Assembly (NCBI GenBank): GCA_002083365.1
Contig: LVWS01000043.1
Span: forward strand, 104,305-168,304
Length of the DNA stretch: 64,000 nt
Reading direction: 5' to 3'
Origin: Nitrospira sp. SG-bin1
GTDB lineage: Bacteria > Nitrospirota > Nitrospiria > Nitrospirales > Nitrospiraceae
In this document: positions 18,283 through 29,100 of the stretch, piece by piece
Position numbering within the stretch: the first letter of the stretch is position 1
Layout: each line of letters begins with the position of its first letter
Translations under genes and position numbers: made by a program
Notes under the pieces: generated by a model
What the model saw: the letters and a program-made list of their open reading frames with translations, nothing else
Databases searched by the model: none
What the model was told of the DNA's origin: nothing

Positions 18283-18879
18283 ATGATGAGGACTCAAGAC
18301 ACACATCTCGTAGAAGCTGAACTCATAGTTTCACGTGATATTTCTGATGTGGGAACCGCACTGACCCTCTCGTATGTGCAGATCGCCTCTCTGTTTCATC
18401 GGTACCGGGAAGAGCTCACACGTCGGCTTGTCGGTATGGTGAAATCACGCGAAACAGCGGCGGACCTCGTGCAGGATACGTATCTGCGGCTGCTTCGGCT
18501 TGCCGACACGCACGTTGTTGAGCAGCCGCGTGCGTTGCTCCATCGCATTGCGGCGAATCTGGCGATAGACCATCTGCGGAAAGAGAAGAACGGCGTCCAA
18601 ACCATCGATGGCATGGATGCCGCAATGGCAGTACCCTCTCAAGCGCCTTCGCCGGAACGGGAGCTGCTCGCCAAACAGCGGCTTCGCCTGTGTCTCCAGG
18701 CGATCGGGCAGCTTCCTCCGCGCAGCCGTGAAGCGTTCGTGCTGTGCCGAGTGTATGGGTATTCCTATCAAGAAATCGCCGCACGCATGAACATCTCGGA
18801 GAGCGGGGTGGAAAAGCTACTGATGCGTGCGCTGGATCAAAGTTGTGAGGCTCTCGACGCAATAGACCGCCGCCAGTGA
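18283..18879 (+). CDS. fecI: FecI-type ECF RNA polymerase sigma factor
   Basis: Extracytoplasmic-function sigma factor of the iron-starvation group. Region 2 lies at about 40-105 (FHRYREELTRRL, AADLVQDTYLRLL) and region 4 at about 135-190 with the helix-turn-helix GYSYQEIAARMNISESGVEKLL. 198 aa; ATG 18283 follows AAGGAG. Together with the next two genes it forms a classic surface-signalling cascade: a receptor with a signalling domain, an anti-sigma regulator and this sigma factor. The leader with Fur-type box and terminator lies immediately upstream. Confidence 0.92.
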   Translation: MMRTQDTHLVEAELIVSRDISDVGTALTLSYVQIASLFHRYREELTRRLVGMVKSRETAADLVQDTYLRLLRLADTHVVEQPRALLHRIAANLAIDHLRKEKNGVQTIDGMDAAMAVPSQAPSPERELLAKQRLRLCLQAIGQLPPRSREAFVLCRVYGYSYQEIAARMNISESGVEKLLMRALDQSCEALDAIDRRQ

Positions 18880-18953
18880 GGATCTTGGTCCGTTGAATCG
18901 TCACACTGTATACTGGCTCCGGTCTCGTCGCTCACCTGCGACAAGACCGGCTT

Positions 18954-19937
18954 ATGCAGAATACGAATGATTCAGATAACATGGTGCTTTCGGAGGAAGA
19001 AGCCCGGCTCAGGAAAGAAGCCGTAGCTTGGGTCATTCGTCTGCAGAACAGCGGCCGATCGCAGGAGGACCATCGAGCGTTCAAGGCCTGGCAGGCGCAG
19101 AGTCCTCGGCATGCCCTCCTGTACCATAAGGTCTCTCGATTATGGGAGAGTCCTGAGCTGAGCGCGGCTGCGGCTGTTGCGGCTGGGGTAGGGGCGTCCG
19201 GGTTCAAGGCAAAGCCTGTCTTCGCTCTACGATGGCCGATTCTGGCTGCCGCGTGCATTGTGTTGGCGGCTATCCTAGCCGATCATGTTGATGTAACCAC
19301 AGGCTGGCAGGCCGATTATCGGACCGGATCCGGAGAGCGGCGCACGGTTGAGTTACCGGACCGCTCGATTGTCACGCTCAATACGCAATCAGCGATCGCG
19401 CTCTTATTTGACGACGGGGTTCGTCGTGTTCGGCTGCTTAAAGGCGAAGTCCTCTTTAACGTTCAGCAGAATGCAGCCCGTCCGTTTATCGTGGACAGTA
19501 CCGCAACCGCCGTTCGAGCTGTTGGAACAACCTTCGTCGTCCGGGCACAGTCGAGTGGAGAGCAAATCACTGTCCTCGAAGGGGCCGTCGAAGTTCATTC
19601 TCACGGTCAGACCACTTCTCCGGTAGCGGTCACAGCCGGATCGCAGATCCGGACGGAGCATGGCCACATGGGTCGACCGCATTCTGTCAATGTGCCGGTG
19701 GCCTCTGCCTGGCTGCAGGGACGGCTTATTGTGAATGGCGTGCCGTTTGCCCAAGTGCTGGAAGAGTTGCGACGGTATCATCCAGGCACGATCGTCCTAT
19801 TGAACCAGCGTGTGGGTGAAACCAACGTGACAGGGACCTATAACGTGGACGATCCCGTTGCCGCGCTTGAGCTGCTTGTCAAAACTGTTCCGGTCTCGAT
19901 GGTCGGTCTGGCTAATCGTTTCGTTCTTCTCTTCTAA
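18954..19937 (+). CDS. fecR: FecR-family anti-sigma/sigma regulator
   Basis: Inner-membrane regulator that relays the ligand signal from the TonB receptor to the sigma factor. N-terminal cytoplasmic DUF4880-like segment (about 15-65, with AVAWVIRLQNSG), one membrane helix at about 92-108, then the periplasmic FecR domain (TGSGERRTVELPDRSIVTLNTQS and HSHGQT region) and a C-terminal STN-like domain from about 255 (GRLIVNGVPFAQVLEELRRY). 327 aa. Starts 74 bases after fecI. Confidence 0.92.
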   Translation: MQNTNDSDNMVLSEEEARLRKEAVAWVIRLQNSGRSQEDHRAFKAWQAQSPRHALLYHKVSRLWESPELSAAAAVAAGVGASGFKAKPVFALRWPILAAACIVLAAILADHVDVTTGWQADYRTGSGERRTVELPDRSIVTLNTQSAIALLFDDGVRRVRLLKGEVLFNVQQNAARPFIVDSTATAVRAVGTTFVVRAQSSGEQITVLEGAVEVHSHGQTTSPVAVTAGSQIRTEHGHMGRPHSVNVPVASAWLQGRLIVNGVPFAQVLEELRRYHPGTIVLLNQRVGETNVTGTYNVDDPVAALELLVKTVPVSMVGLANRFVLLF

Positions 19938-20036
19938 TTTTTTCAAAAACATTTCCTGTGCATCGAAACAGGTGAGGGAATGCCTATTTTTCTGCGTCTC
20001 CTAAGGGATGGTTCAGAACAGGAGGCGTTTGGGATC

Positions 20037-22631
20037 ATGAAACGGCAAGCAATGAACGACCACGAAAACTGTGTTTCACACTCTCAAGAGGAGAGGGCAG
20101 GGTGGATATATCCATCATGGCTGCGGCGATTCAGCTTGGTCTTGTTCCTTTTTACTCTCGTGGTGCCTGTAGCGGGCGATATTTTTGCTCAAGACAATGT
20201 TTCCACTGGGGCGCCAAGCGTTCCTCTCGAGTTCAATATACCCACGCAACCGCTTGGCAGTGCGTTGAATGCCTTCGCCGAGGCCACTGGTTGGCAGGTC
20301 AGTGTTCCAACTGAGTTGATCGCCGGCAGGATCTCATCCGGCATCAGCGGCAAGTGTACCCCGGAGGAGGCGCTGCAAGTGCTGTTGACCGGAACAGGAC
20401 TGACTTATCGCGTGACCGGAGCCAATGCCGTGACGCTCGTGCCGGGCGCTGATCCACCCGCTGCGACTTCTCCGGTGCTGGGGGAGGAGAGGGGAACGTC
20501 ACCGGATCCGGCAGGTGAGTCGATGGCGATTGCTCAGCAAAAGCCGATCAAGGTCCCGGAAGTCACGGTGAAAGAGGTGAAAATGCGGAATCAAGGCTAT
20601 ACGGCCGAGGACGCGTCAACTGCCATGAGGATTCCGGTGCCCATCCATGATATTCCCCGCTCCGTCGAAGTAATTACGCGGCAGGTCATGGAGGATCAAA
20701 AAGTGATTCGCATGAATGACGCGTTGCGGAACGTGAGCGGCGTGTTTCTGTCACAATCGCAAGGTGGAAGAGGCGGCCAGTTCATGATCCGTGGGTTCAC
20801 GTCAACTTTGAATGTGTTCAAGAACGGGTTCCGCGATGACAGTACGTTCGGTTCGCGGGTGTCACGCGATATCATCAACCTTGAAAGCATTGAGGTCGTG
20901 AAGGGCCCCCCATCCTACCTCTATGGCCGTTCCGATCCGGGAGGTGTGATCAATCAGATCACGAAGGCTCCCCTAAAAAGCTCATATTATGCCCCCGAAA
21001 TGATTTTTGGAAGTTACAACCTGTACCGTCCGACCATCGATGTCGGCGGGCCGCTGAATGAGAGCAAAACGCTGACCTATCGGTTCAACGGCATGTATGA
21101 GTCGGCAGAGAGTTTCCGGGAAGGCGTGAAGACCGACCGAGTCTTTCTGGCCCCCACGATCGGGTGGGAGATCGGACCGCGCACGACCTTTCGGTTCGAA
21201 GGCGAATATTTATATGATAAGACGCCGATTGATCGCGGCATTGTTGCGCTGGGTGGCGGGCCGGCGCCCATTCCGATCAGCCGCTTTCTTGGCGATCCGA
21301 CTCGTCGACTGGAGTCGCATGGTGGAAAGGCCACACTGATACTGCTTCATGAGTTGAATGCTCAGCTTCGGTTGCGCAGCGCCTTTCGCGCAGCCGTCAC
21401 GCGTGAAAACTACTCGAGTCTCGAAGGCTGGGAACTCACTCCGTCCACAGGCGTGCTGTCGCTGGTGCGTTTTGAACTGCCTTCGACCAATCAGTCGCAC
21501 TATTGGCAGAATGAACTGCTAGGGTCATTCACGACCTGGTCGGTCAAACACAAGAGTATCCTTGGCGTGGAGCTGGGACGAGAAGTGCAATCGCAGCAGT
21601 TCCGGAGCGATTTTGCGGCGCTGGGCGGGTTTATCAATATATTTAACCCGGCGCAGCGCCTCTTTGCCGATGGCCCACTTCCTTTTGCGGATAATTTTCT
21701 CAGCACGAACAGCATTCTGGGCGTCTATGCAGGGGACCAGATCGACCTCTTGCCGAACCTGCACGTCCATCTGGGTGGGCGATATGATGTGATTGAGCAA
21801 AAAGAGAGGAGCCGGCCGGATGACTTCGATCCTACAACGCGAGGGACTAATACGACGGAAACCGCGTTCAGCCCCTCCATCGGAGCCGCGTATCAGCCTT
21901 GGCCGTGGGTGTCGATCTTTGCCAACTACACGGAATCCTTTGCCCCGCAGTTCGCGGGAGCGCGCAGCTTCACGGGAGACATCTTTCGACCTGAACGGGG
22001 GAAAGCCATCGAGGGTGGTCTGAAGTTTCAGGCGGCGGGCGGGCGGCTCCGCTCGACCCTGGCTGGCTTCAATATTACCAAGCGGAATGTGTTGACGACC
22101 GATCCCGTCAATGGCCCGTTCTTCTCGGTCACCGCGGGCGAGCAGCGCAGCCGGGGGTTCGAATTCGATCTGAACGGGGAGATCTGGCCAGGCTGGAACA
22201 TCATTGCAACCTACGCCTATACGGACGCGAAGGTCACAGAAGACAATACTTTCGCCATCGGGAGTAGGCTCGCGAATGTGCCGCTGCATCAAGGGAGCCT
22301 GTGGACGACGTACTTTCTCCAGGAAGGACTTGCCAAGGGGTTGGGGGCGGGGGTCGGAATCTATGCGCAGGGACGTCGTCAGGGGATCAACACATGCCAG
22401 AATCCGGCAGATTGCGGAACGCCGTTTGACATGCCCGGTTTTGTCCGGTTGGATGCGGCAGTGTACTACCGAAAACCGGAACTGTTCCACAGGACGAATC
22501 TCTTGGCGGCCATAAATTTCACCAATCTGCTCGATCAGCGCTACTTCACGGGCTCTCAGTTCTCCGGCCTGGCCCTGTATCCCGGTGCTCCGCTGACCGT
22601 GATCGGTTCGGTGAAACTGGAGTTCAATTAG
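20037..22631 (+). CDS. TonB-dependent siderophore receptor with N-terminal signalling domain
   Basis: Outer-membrane FecA/FpvA-type receptor. ATG 20037 is preceded by AGGAGG at 20020-20025; an upstream frame to 19980 lacks this. A signal segment (about 33-53) is followed by the STN domain (about 60-140, PLGSALNAFAEATGWQVS), which signals to FecR. The plug begins after about 175, and the 22-strand barrel ends with the terminal aromatic-rich VKLEFN. 864 aa. Position directly behind fecI-fecR makes it the cognate receptor; its siderophore is unknown. Confidence 0.92.
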   Translation: MKRQAMNDHENCVSHSQEERAGWIYPSWLRRFSLVLFLFTLVVPVAGDIFAQDNVSTGAPSVPLEFNIPTQPLGSALNAFAEATGWQVSVPTELIAGRISSGISGKCTPEEALQVLLTGTGLTYRVTGANAVTLVPGADPPAATSPVLGEERGTSPDPAGESMAIAQQKPIKVPEVTVKEVKMRNQGYTAEDASTAMRIPVPIHDIPRSVEVITRQVMEDQKVIRMNDALRNVSGVFLSQSQGGRGGQFMIRGFTSTLNVFKNGFRDDSTFGSRVSRDIINLESIEVVKGPPSYLYGRSDPGGVINQITKAPLKSSYYAPEMIFGSYNLYRPTIDVGGPLNESKTLTYRFNGMYESAESFREGVKTDRVFLAPTIGWEIGPRTTFRFEGEYLYDKTPIDRGIVALGGGPAPIPISRFLGDPTRRLESHGGKATLILLHELNAQLRLRSAFRAAVTRENYSSLEGWELTPSTGVLSLVRFELPSTNQSHYWQNELLGSFTTWSVKHKSILGVELGREVQSQQFRSDFAALGGFINIFNPAQRLFADGPLPFADNFLSTNSILGVYAGDQIDLLPNLHVHLGGRYDVIEQKERSRPDDFDPTTRGTNTTETAFSPSIGAAYQPWPWVSIFANYTESFAPQFAGARSFTGDIFRPERGKAIEGGLKFQAAGGRLRSTLAGFNITKRNVLTTDPVNGPFFSVTAGEQRSRGFEFDLNGEIWPGWNIIATYAYTDAKVTEDNTFAIGSRLANVPLHQGSLWTTYFLQEGLAKGLGAGVGIYAQGRRQGINTCQNPADCGTPFDMPGFVRLDAAVYYRKPELFHRTNLLAAINFTNLLDQRYFTGSQFSGLALYPGAPLTVIGSVKLEFN

Positions 22632-22766
22632 TCAAACTGTTCGAGGTGAAATGGAGGACAGTTCTTGACCTTGTACTGCTCTCGGCCAATCAAACGGGAG
22701 AGGTGCAAAACCAAGAACCGACCATCCACTTGCACGTTGCACGCACTCATTCGGGTGCTGTTCGCG

Positions 22767-24731
22767 CTAGTCCGTCTTCGCCCGATTAGCCCAGATCCCT
22801 CCGGCGATCACGAGGAGCATCAGCGCCTGTGGCACAAGGGTCTGCAGGGTCGGGTGGATGCCCAGTAAAGGCAGTGAGACGAAGCGAATCCTTGTCACGT
22901 CCAACACACCTGCCTCTTGCAGGGCCGCAATTCCGTTACCGACAAAGACGATGGCCATCAAGGCCAGCAGGATCGAGGAAATCGTGAAGAACGGACCGAT
23001 CGGCAGGCGCACGCTGTAACGAAGAATCACGCCACTGATCAAGACCAGCATCAGCACCGCGGCCACGATGCCCCACAGCACCGCTTCATGCCTATCGACG
23101 CCGGCCTGCGCCCACAGCGTTTCGTAGAAGAGAATCACCTCGAAGATCTCGCGGTAGACGACGAGGAACGAGATGCCGGCCATGGCCCACAGTGTGCGCA
23201 TGCCCAGCGCCACGGTGATCTGTTCGCGGATGAAGCGGTTCCAGGCTTGCGCGTTCGAGCGGCTGTGCAACCACCAGCCGACATAGAGCAGCATGGCCGC
23301 GGCCAGCAAGGCGGTGATGCCTTCGGTCAATTCGCGGCCGACGCCCGACATCTTCAGCGCGTAGCCGGCGATTCCCCATGTGACACCCCCCAACGCGACG
23401 GCTCCGATCCATCCGGCGTGGATATAGGGCAAGGCCTCCTGTCGCTTGGTTTTGACGACGAAAGCCACAATAGCCGAAACCACAAGGATCGACTCCAGTC
23501 CTTCGCGTAACAGGATCACCAGGGAACTGGCAAAGGCCGCACTCGGTGACAGATTACTTCCAGAGAGCGCGGTGTCCGCACGGTCGAGCAGCGCGATGAC
23601 TCGTACCGACTGCGCCGTCACGGCCTCGGACGGTCGCCCTTCACCGATGGCCGAGCGGAGCGCGATCATCTCACGTTCTGTTTCAAGGCGTAGCGGCGAG
23701 TCTACGTTGTCTAATGTCGATTCGATTAACTCGAACCCTTCGAGGTAGGCCGCGATCGCGAGGCGCCGCGCGCTGTCTCGATCGCCTTTCGCATAGGCCC
23801 GCGATGCCTCTTCGAGCTTGGCGCGCGAGAAGGCGAGTGGTGTGTGAACCATGGTCTGCAGCGCATCGGGATGCCGGGTCAGGTAGGCGCGCACGGCGTC
23901 CATTGGCGAGTCGGCGGCGGCCTGTTCGCCGGGGGGTGTCATCACCAGCGCGCGGAAACTATTGAACGTTCCTTTCCCTTCGCCTTGCCGCCACAATGCC
24001 TCTCCCTTCGCCAGTATATCGGAATCCGCGCGCAGGCCACCGACAAAGAAAGCCAAGGCCCAGCAGTCGGCCTCGGAAAAATCGGTGTAGGCGCGCATCG
24101 GCGTGCCGCCCACGCCGAGCGAGATGGTGTTGTAGAGGCCGTACAGGCTGCGCTGGCGCATGCGAGCGTCATCGTGAAAGTTGCGTGGTGCTGGTTCCAT
24201 CCCGGTCGACAGCGGTCCGTCGCCCCGCCCCTGCGAGCCGTGGCATCCAGCACAATGCTGCGCAAAGAGTTTTGCACCTTGCCGGAGGTCGGGAGGCTGT
24301 CGCGGAGCCACGCTCAGCGCCCATGCCTGGATTACGCCGAGACGCAGCCGGCCGGCGAGCGCCGAAATCTCGCTACCCGACGCCGTGGCGTCGATCTGCG
24401 CGAGCAGTCCGCGAGCCTGCTGCAGGAGCGCCGGCTGTTCCGGCACGGCGGGCAATTTATTGAGGAGCGTGACGGCCTGAATGGCGAACTCTCGCTGTTC
24501 CGTGTATTCGTCGGCATTGACGACCGTGCCATCCTGCACACACTCCGGGTAATCCACGGCGATGTAATCGAGCATGTGGACGATGGTCTGTGCCTTCTCG
24601 TCGTCAGCCGGCGAGGCCATGGCAACGCCGTGCAGGCTTGCGGTCACCAGCACCGTGACCAGCCACCATGGCAAAGGGCTCAATAATAAGAAAATACGCA
24701 TGGGCGTTATCGCGTCGGACTTCCTGGACAT
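22767..24731 (-). CDS. Cytochrome c / FTR1 iron permease fusion
   Basis: High-affinity iron permease fused to a c-type cytochrome. ATG 24731 has GGAGAGG upstream. Signal segment about 11-39; a periplasmic cytochrome domain with one haem motif CAGCH at 160-164; an extracytoplasmic linker; then the FTR1 domain from about 400 with the two iron-binding REXXE motifs REGLE (409-413) and REIFE (527-531) within seven predicted helices. 654 aa. FTR1 couples ferrous oxidation to ferric import, and the fused cytochrome could take the electron. It appears more GC-rich than its neighbours, by eye only. Confidence 0.88.
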   Translation of the reverse strand: MSRKSDAITPMRIFLLLSPLPWWLVTVLVTASLHGVAMASPADDEKAQTIVHMLDYIAVDYPECVQDGTVVNADEYTEQREFAIQAVTLLNKLPAVPEQPALLQQARGLLAQIDATASGSEISALAGRLRLGVIQAWALSVAPRQPPDLRQGAKLFAQHCAGCHGSQGRGDGPLSTGMEPAPRNFHDDARMRQRSLYGLYNTISLGVGGTPMRAYTDFSEADCWALAFFVGGLRADSDILAKGEALWRQGEGKGTFNSFRALVMTPPGEQAAADSPMDAVRAYLTRHPDALQTMVHTPLAFSRAKLEEASRAYAKGDRDSARRLAIAAYLEGFELIESTLDNVDSPLRLETEREMIALRSAIGEGRPSEAVTAQSVRVIALLDRADTALSGSNLSPSAAFASSLVILLREGLESILVVSAIVAFVVKTKRQEALPYIHAGWIGAVALGGVTWGIAGYALKMSGVGRELTEGITALLAAAMLLYVGWWLHSRSNAQAWNRFIREQITVALGMRTLWAMAGISFLVVYREIFEVILFYETLWAQAGVDRHEAVLWGIVAAVLMLVLISGVILRYSVRLPIGPFFTISSILLALMAIVFVGNGIAALQEAGVLDVTRIRFVSLPLLGIHPTLQTLVPQALMLLVIAGGIWANRAKTD

Positions 24732-25063
24732 GTGCGCCTCTCCGGGGTTACCCAGAGTTGCACGTCGCTCGGACCCATCCGAGTCCGGCGCACGACAGCG
24801 AGTTGAAAGGCATTTGTAAATGAAGACACTGATACAGGACAAGAGGAATTTTAGATTCCGCAAAAGTCCTGTGAAGACTCATTCTATTAGGTTCACTGCA
24901 TCGTGAACCGAATCCCACCCTAAGAATGTCACTGCGAGGAATCCTAAGGTGATAGTCCTTATTAGTAGGTGAGGTTTCCAATGGTTCATCCGTCTTAGAT
25001 ACGCTAGGGTACCGCCTCGATCGGCTCCGTCTGGAACCTTATGGCGAGGAGAAGAGGCCAGGT
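24732..25063. other. Intergenic region between divergent FTR1 and RND genes
   Basis: 332 bases separating divergent genes. It must hold both promoters, but no box matching the Fur-type repeat elsewhere in the window was found, and no convincing -35/-10 pair could be assigned. The part at 24840-24990 is more AT-rich than its surroundings. Confidence 0.4.
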
Positions 25064-26131
25064 ATGAACTTGAAAACGTTCACTATTGCCGTCGGGATCG
25101 CGGTTTTGACCGTCTTCATGACGATCAAGCTGGGTGGCCGGTCGTCCAGCGAATCACCGACCGCCGCGCCTGGGTCTGATCCGCCTATTCTCGTGGACGT
25201 GGTTCCGGTCGTCGCCGGGTCCATCACCGAATCAGTTCAGGCCGTGGGAACGCTGGAAGCGATGGCCTCGATCATCGTCAGGCCGGAGATTGCGGGCGTG
25301 ATCCGCCGGATCCACTTTAAAGATGGCCAGTTTGTCGCGCGGGCGATCCCCCTAGTCGAATTGGACCCGGAAGAGCTGCAGTCCCAAGCGAATCAGGCGG
25401 CGGCGGAGGAAAAAATGACTCAGGTGACGTACGAACGGTTGAAACGGCTGAACGATCAGCAAGAGGTCATTGTGCCGGCTCAACAGATCGATGAAGCCAG
25501 AATGGCCTGGCAAGCGGCGACGTCGAACCGCCTGCTGTATGCGGCCCGCCTGAAGAAAACCGTCATCCGTGCGTCGTTCAGCGGAACCGTGGGGCTTCGT
25601 CGCGTCTCAGTCGGAGATTATGTCCAGCCGGGGCAAGCCATCGTCAACCTGGAGGACCTGAGTACTCTCCACGTGGATTTCAAGGTGGCTGAAGTCTTGT
25701 TGAGTCGTCTCTATATCGGTCAGCAGCTGACCGTCATGACGGAAGCCTTTCCGGGCGAGACGTTCGTGGGTCGTGTAACGGCGATCGACCCGCGAGTCGA
25801 TTCGACCAATCGTACGGTCGCGGTTCGTGCGGCGATTCCGAATCAGGCCGGTACCCTGCGCCCTGGCCTCTTCGTCACCGTGAAGCTGACCATAGGCGAG
25901 AATACCCATGCGTTGCTGATCCCTGAAGAGGCGGAATTTCTGCGGCACGACAAAGCCATGGTGTTTCGGGTCGAGAACCGAACCGCCCGGCTGACGGAAG
26001 TCACCGTAGGCCTGCGTGAACGGGGAATGGTTCAGGTCCGCTCGGGCTTGCACGAGGGCGATCATGTGGTCCGGACCGGGACCCACAAGCTCCACGACGG
26101 CGCTCTCGTCTCGATCACCTCATCCGAGTAA
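25064..26131 (+). CDS. RND efflux periplasmic adaptor subunit
   Basis: Membrane-fusion protein linking an RND pump to an outer-membrane channel. Hydrophobic N-terminal anchor (about 5-20), then the lipoyl half-motifs (VGTLEAMASIIVRPEIAGVIRRIHFKDGQ region split around a coiled-coil hairpin at about 105-155) and beta-barrel and proximal domains to the end. 355 aa. A purine-rich GAGGAGAAGAGG ribosome region precedes the ATG. The permease follows 55 bases later. MFPs of this short kind serve either multidrug or metal pumps. Confidence 0.9.
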   Translation: MNLKTFTIAVGIAVLTVFMTIKLGGRSSSESPTAAPGSDPPILVDVVPVVAGSITESVQAVGTLEAMASIIVRPEIAGVIRRIHFKDGQFVARAIPLVELDPEELQSQANQAAAEEKMTQVTYERLKRLNDQQEVIVPAQQIDEARMAWQAATSNRLLYAARLKKTVIRASFSGTVGLRRVSVGDYVQPGQAIVNLEDLSTLHVDFKVAEVLLSRLYIGQQLTVMTEAFPGETFVGRVTAIDPRVDSTNRTVAVRAAIPNQAGTLRPGLFVTVKLTIGENTHALLIPEEAEFLRHDKAMVFRVENRTARLTEVTVGLRERGMVQVRSGLHEGDHVVRTGTHKLHDGALVSITSSE

Positions 26132-26186
26132 CGACGGAAATCCTGCCTGCTATGAGCGTCACTTCCCAGATTCATCGGGTGCCGTT

Positions 26187-29100
26187 GTGAACATTTCCGA
26201 GACATGCATCCGCCGGCCGGTGTTCGCGATCGTCATGACGCTGTTGCTGATCCTGTTCGGATGTTTGAATTTTCTCCAATTGCCGGTGCGCGAGTATCCC
26301 GACATCAGGCCGCCCATCGTCTCGGTGCGGACGGTGTACGCGGGTGCCAGCGCCTCCGTCATCGAGTCGGACGTGACCACGCCGCTTGAGGACTCGCTCA
26401 GCGGCATTCAAGGACTTAGGACGATCACGTCGGCGAGCCGCGAAGAAACGTCGTTGATCACGCTCGAATTCGAATTGGGGCGCGATCTGGACGGGGCGAC
26501 CAACGATGTCCGCGATCGGGTGTCCCAGATTCGCCCGCTGCTGCCGCTGGGCATTCTCGAACCGCATATCGAAAAGGCCGCGGCCGAGAACACGGAAATT
26601 CTGTGGATTGCCGTCTCCAGCGACCGCCATTCCGAGCTGGAAATGTCCGACATCGCCGACCGGTTCATCAAGGCGCAGTTGGTGATGATTCCCGGAGTGT
26701 CGGCGGCATACCTCGACGGCGAACGGCGCTATGCCATGCGGATCTGGTTGGATCCAGAGCGGCTCGCCGCTCGACGTTTGACCGTTCAGGAGGTCGAAGA
26801 GGCCATCCGCAACCAGAACGCCTCGATCCCGGCCGGCCGTATCGAGAGCGGTCAAATGGAATTCGGTGTGTCGCTGAAGGGCGCGTTGAACTCGCCGAAA
26901 CAGTTCGAATCGCTGATCGTAGCCTACCGTGATGGGTATCCGGTTCGCGTGGAGGATGTGGCCCGTGTCGAACTCGGCGCGGAGGATACCCGCAAACTCG
27001 GGCGATTCGACGGCCAGCCGTCGCTGGGTGTTTCCGTGTCTCGCCAGTCCATGGCCAATACGTTGGCCGTGGCGCGCGCGGTCAAGGAACGGCTTCCGGC
27101 CATCGCGGCGGGACTGCCGGCCGGCATGCATATGACGCTCGCCTGGGACAGTTCGACCCCGATCGAACAGTCGCTGCATGAAGTGTATGTGGCCTTGGGG
27201 CTGTCGCTGACTCTCGTCGTGCTGGTGATCTTCTGTTTCCTGGGGAGCGTGCGCGCCACGCTCGTGCCTGCCGTGGCTATTCCGGCCTCGATCATCGGCA
27301 CCTTCACGGTCATGGCGGTGACCGGCTGTTCGTTGAACGTGCTGACCCTGCTCGGACTCGTGCTGGCCATGGGACTCGTGGTGGACGACGCCATCATCGT
27401 GCTGGAGAACATTCATCGACGGATCGTCGCCGGCATGTCACCTGTACGGGCGGCCATCGAAGGTACGAACGAAATCGCCTTTGCCGTCGTCGCGACGACC
27501 ATTTCGCTGGTGGCGGTCTTCGTCCCCATCGCCTTTCTGACCGGAATCGTAGGTCAACTGTTCGCCGAATTGGCGATCGCCGTCACGTCGGCCGTGCTCT
27601 TGTCGGGCTTCGTGGCGCTGACCCTCACGCCGATGATGTGCGGACGCTTGCTTCGCCGTGACATTGGATCGATCCGGTTTCAATCGGCGGCACGGCTGGC
27701 GGACGATGTCGTTCAACGCTATCGTCATGGATTGACATGGGTCATGAACGCACGGGCGGTCATCGTCCTCGTCGCGATCGGAGCGAGCCTCGCGAGCCTG
27801 TCCATCGTGAATCGACTCCCGTCCGAGCTGGCCCCGTTCGAAGACGCGGGGTGGTTCTCCGGCTTTCTCACCGCGCCCCAGGGCGCGACGCTCCGATATA
27901 CCGATACCTACGCCAAGGAATTGGAATCGTTGCTCAAGACGGTCCCCGAGATTACACACATTTATACGATCGTAGCCCGTGGAGACCGTCCGACGAGAGT
28001 CAATCGAGCCGAGAGTTGGATCACCTTGAAGGATTGGAACGATCGTACCAGGAGCGTGCAGGAGATCATCGCAAGTGTGAATCAACAACTCGGCAAGTTG
28101 GCCGGCGTGAAGGCCTACTTATTGAATCCTCCTGCTATCGGGGAATGGTCCGATAAGACGCCCGTGCAGTTCGTCCTTGGAGGATTGGACTATCAGGAGT
28201 TGCAGCGGGTTGCGGAAACCATGATGGCACGGCTGGCGGACCATCCCGGATTCCTGACGCCCGAAATGGATTTAGCGTTGAATACTCCGCATGTGGCCGT
28301 CGAGATGCATCGGGACAAGGGGGCGGACCTCGGCGTATCGGTCATGACCATCGGACGGACGCTCGAGACATTGCTCAGTGGAAGGCCGGTGAGCACCTTC
28401 ATACACAACGGCCGACAGTACAAGGTGATCGCCAAAATCGACGACCGGCAACGCGAGACACCGTCGGACATCAGTCGGCTTTATGTTCGGGGAAATGACG
28501 GCGCATTGGTCCAACTCAACAATGTCGTCACGATCAGTGAAGTGCCCGCTCCGGAAGCCCTGAATCATTTCGATCGCATGCGCGCCGTCACGGTCAGCGC
28601 GGGTCTGGCCGACGGCTTTACGCTGGGGCAGGCCTTGCACTATTTGGATGAAACGGCAAAGGACGTCATCAAGCCCGGTATGAGGACGGCCTACGCCGGA
28701 GAGTCGAAGATGTTCGCGGAGAGCAATCGAAACCTGTATGTCACGTTCGTGCTGGCGTTGGCGGTGATCTTCCTCGTACTGGCGGCGCAATTCGAGAGTT
28801 TCCGGCATCCATGGACGATTCTTCTTGCGGTGCCCCCGGCTCTGTCGGGGGCGGTACTGTCTCTGGCGGCGATCGATGGAACTCTCACGATCTATAGTCA
28901 AATCGGGTTGGTCATCTTGATCGGGCTCGTCACGAAGAACGCGATTCTCATCGTAGAATTCGCCAATCAGCTTCGTGACAAAGGGCTCGATGTGTCCCGG
29001 GCGGTCATTGAAGCGGCCGCGTTACGACTTCGTCCGATTTTGATGACGACCTGTGCGACCATCCTCGGAGCTTTGCCGCTCGCACTGGCCACCGGTGCAG

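Noticed and set aside
21525..22490. 321-codon frame antisense to the fecI-linked receptor
   Set aside because: Arg/Pro-rich shadow of the receptor barrel without a ribosome site or known domain.
26172..27416. 414-codon frame antisense to the RND permease
   Set aside because: Composition (His, Arg, Gln-rich) is typical of a shadow frame; the permease on the other strand is certain.
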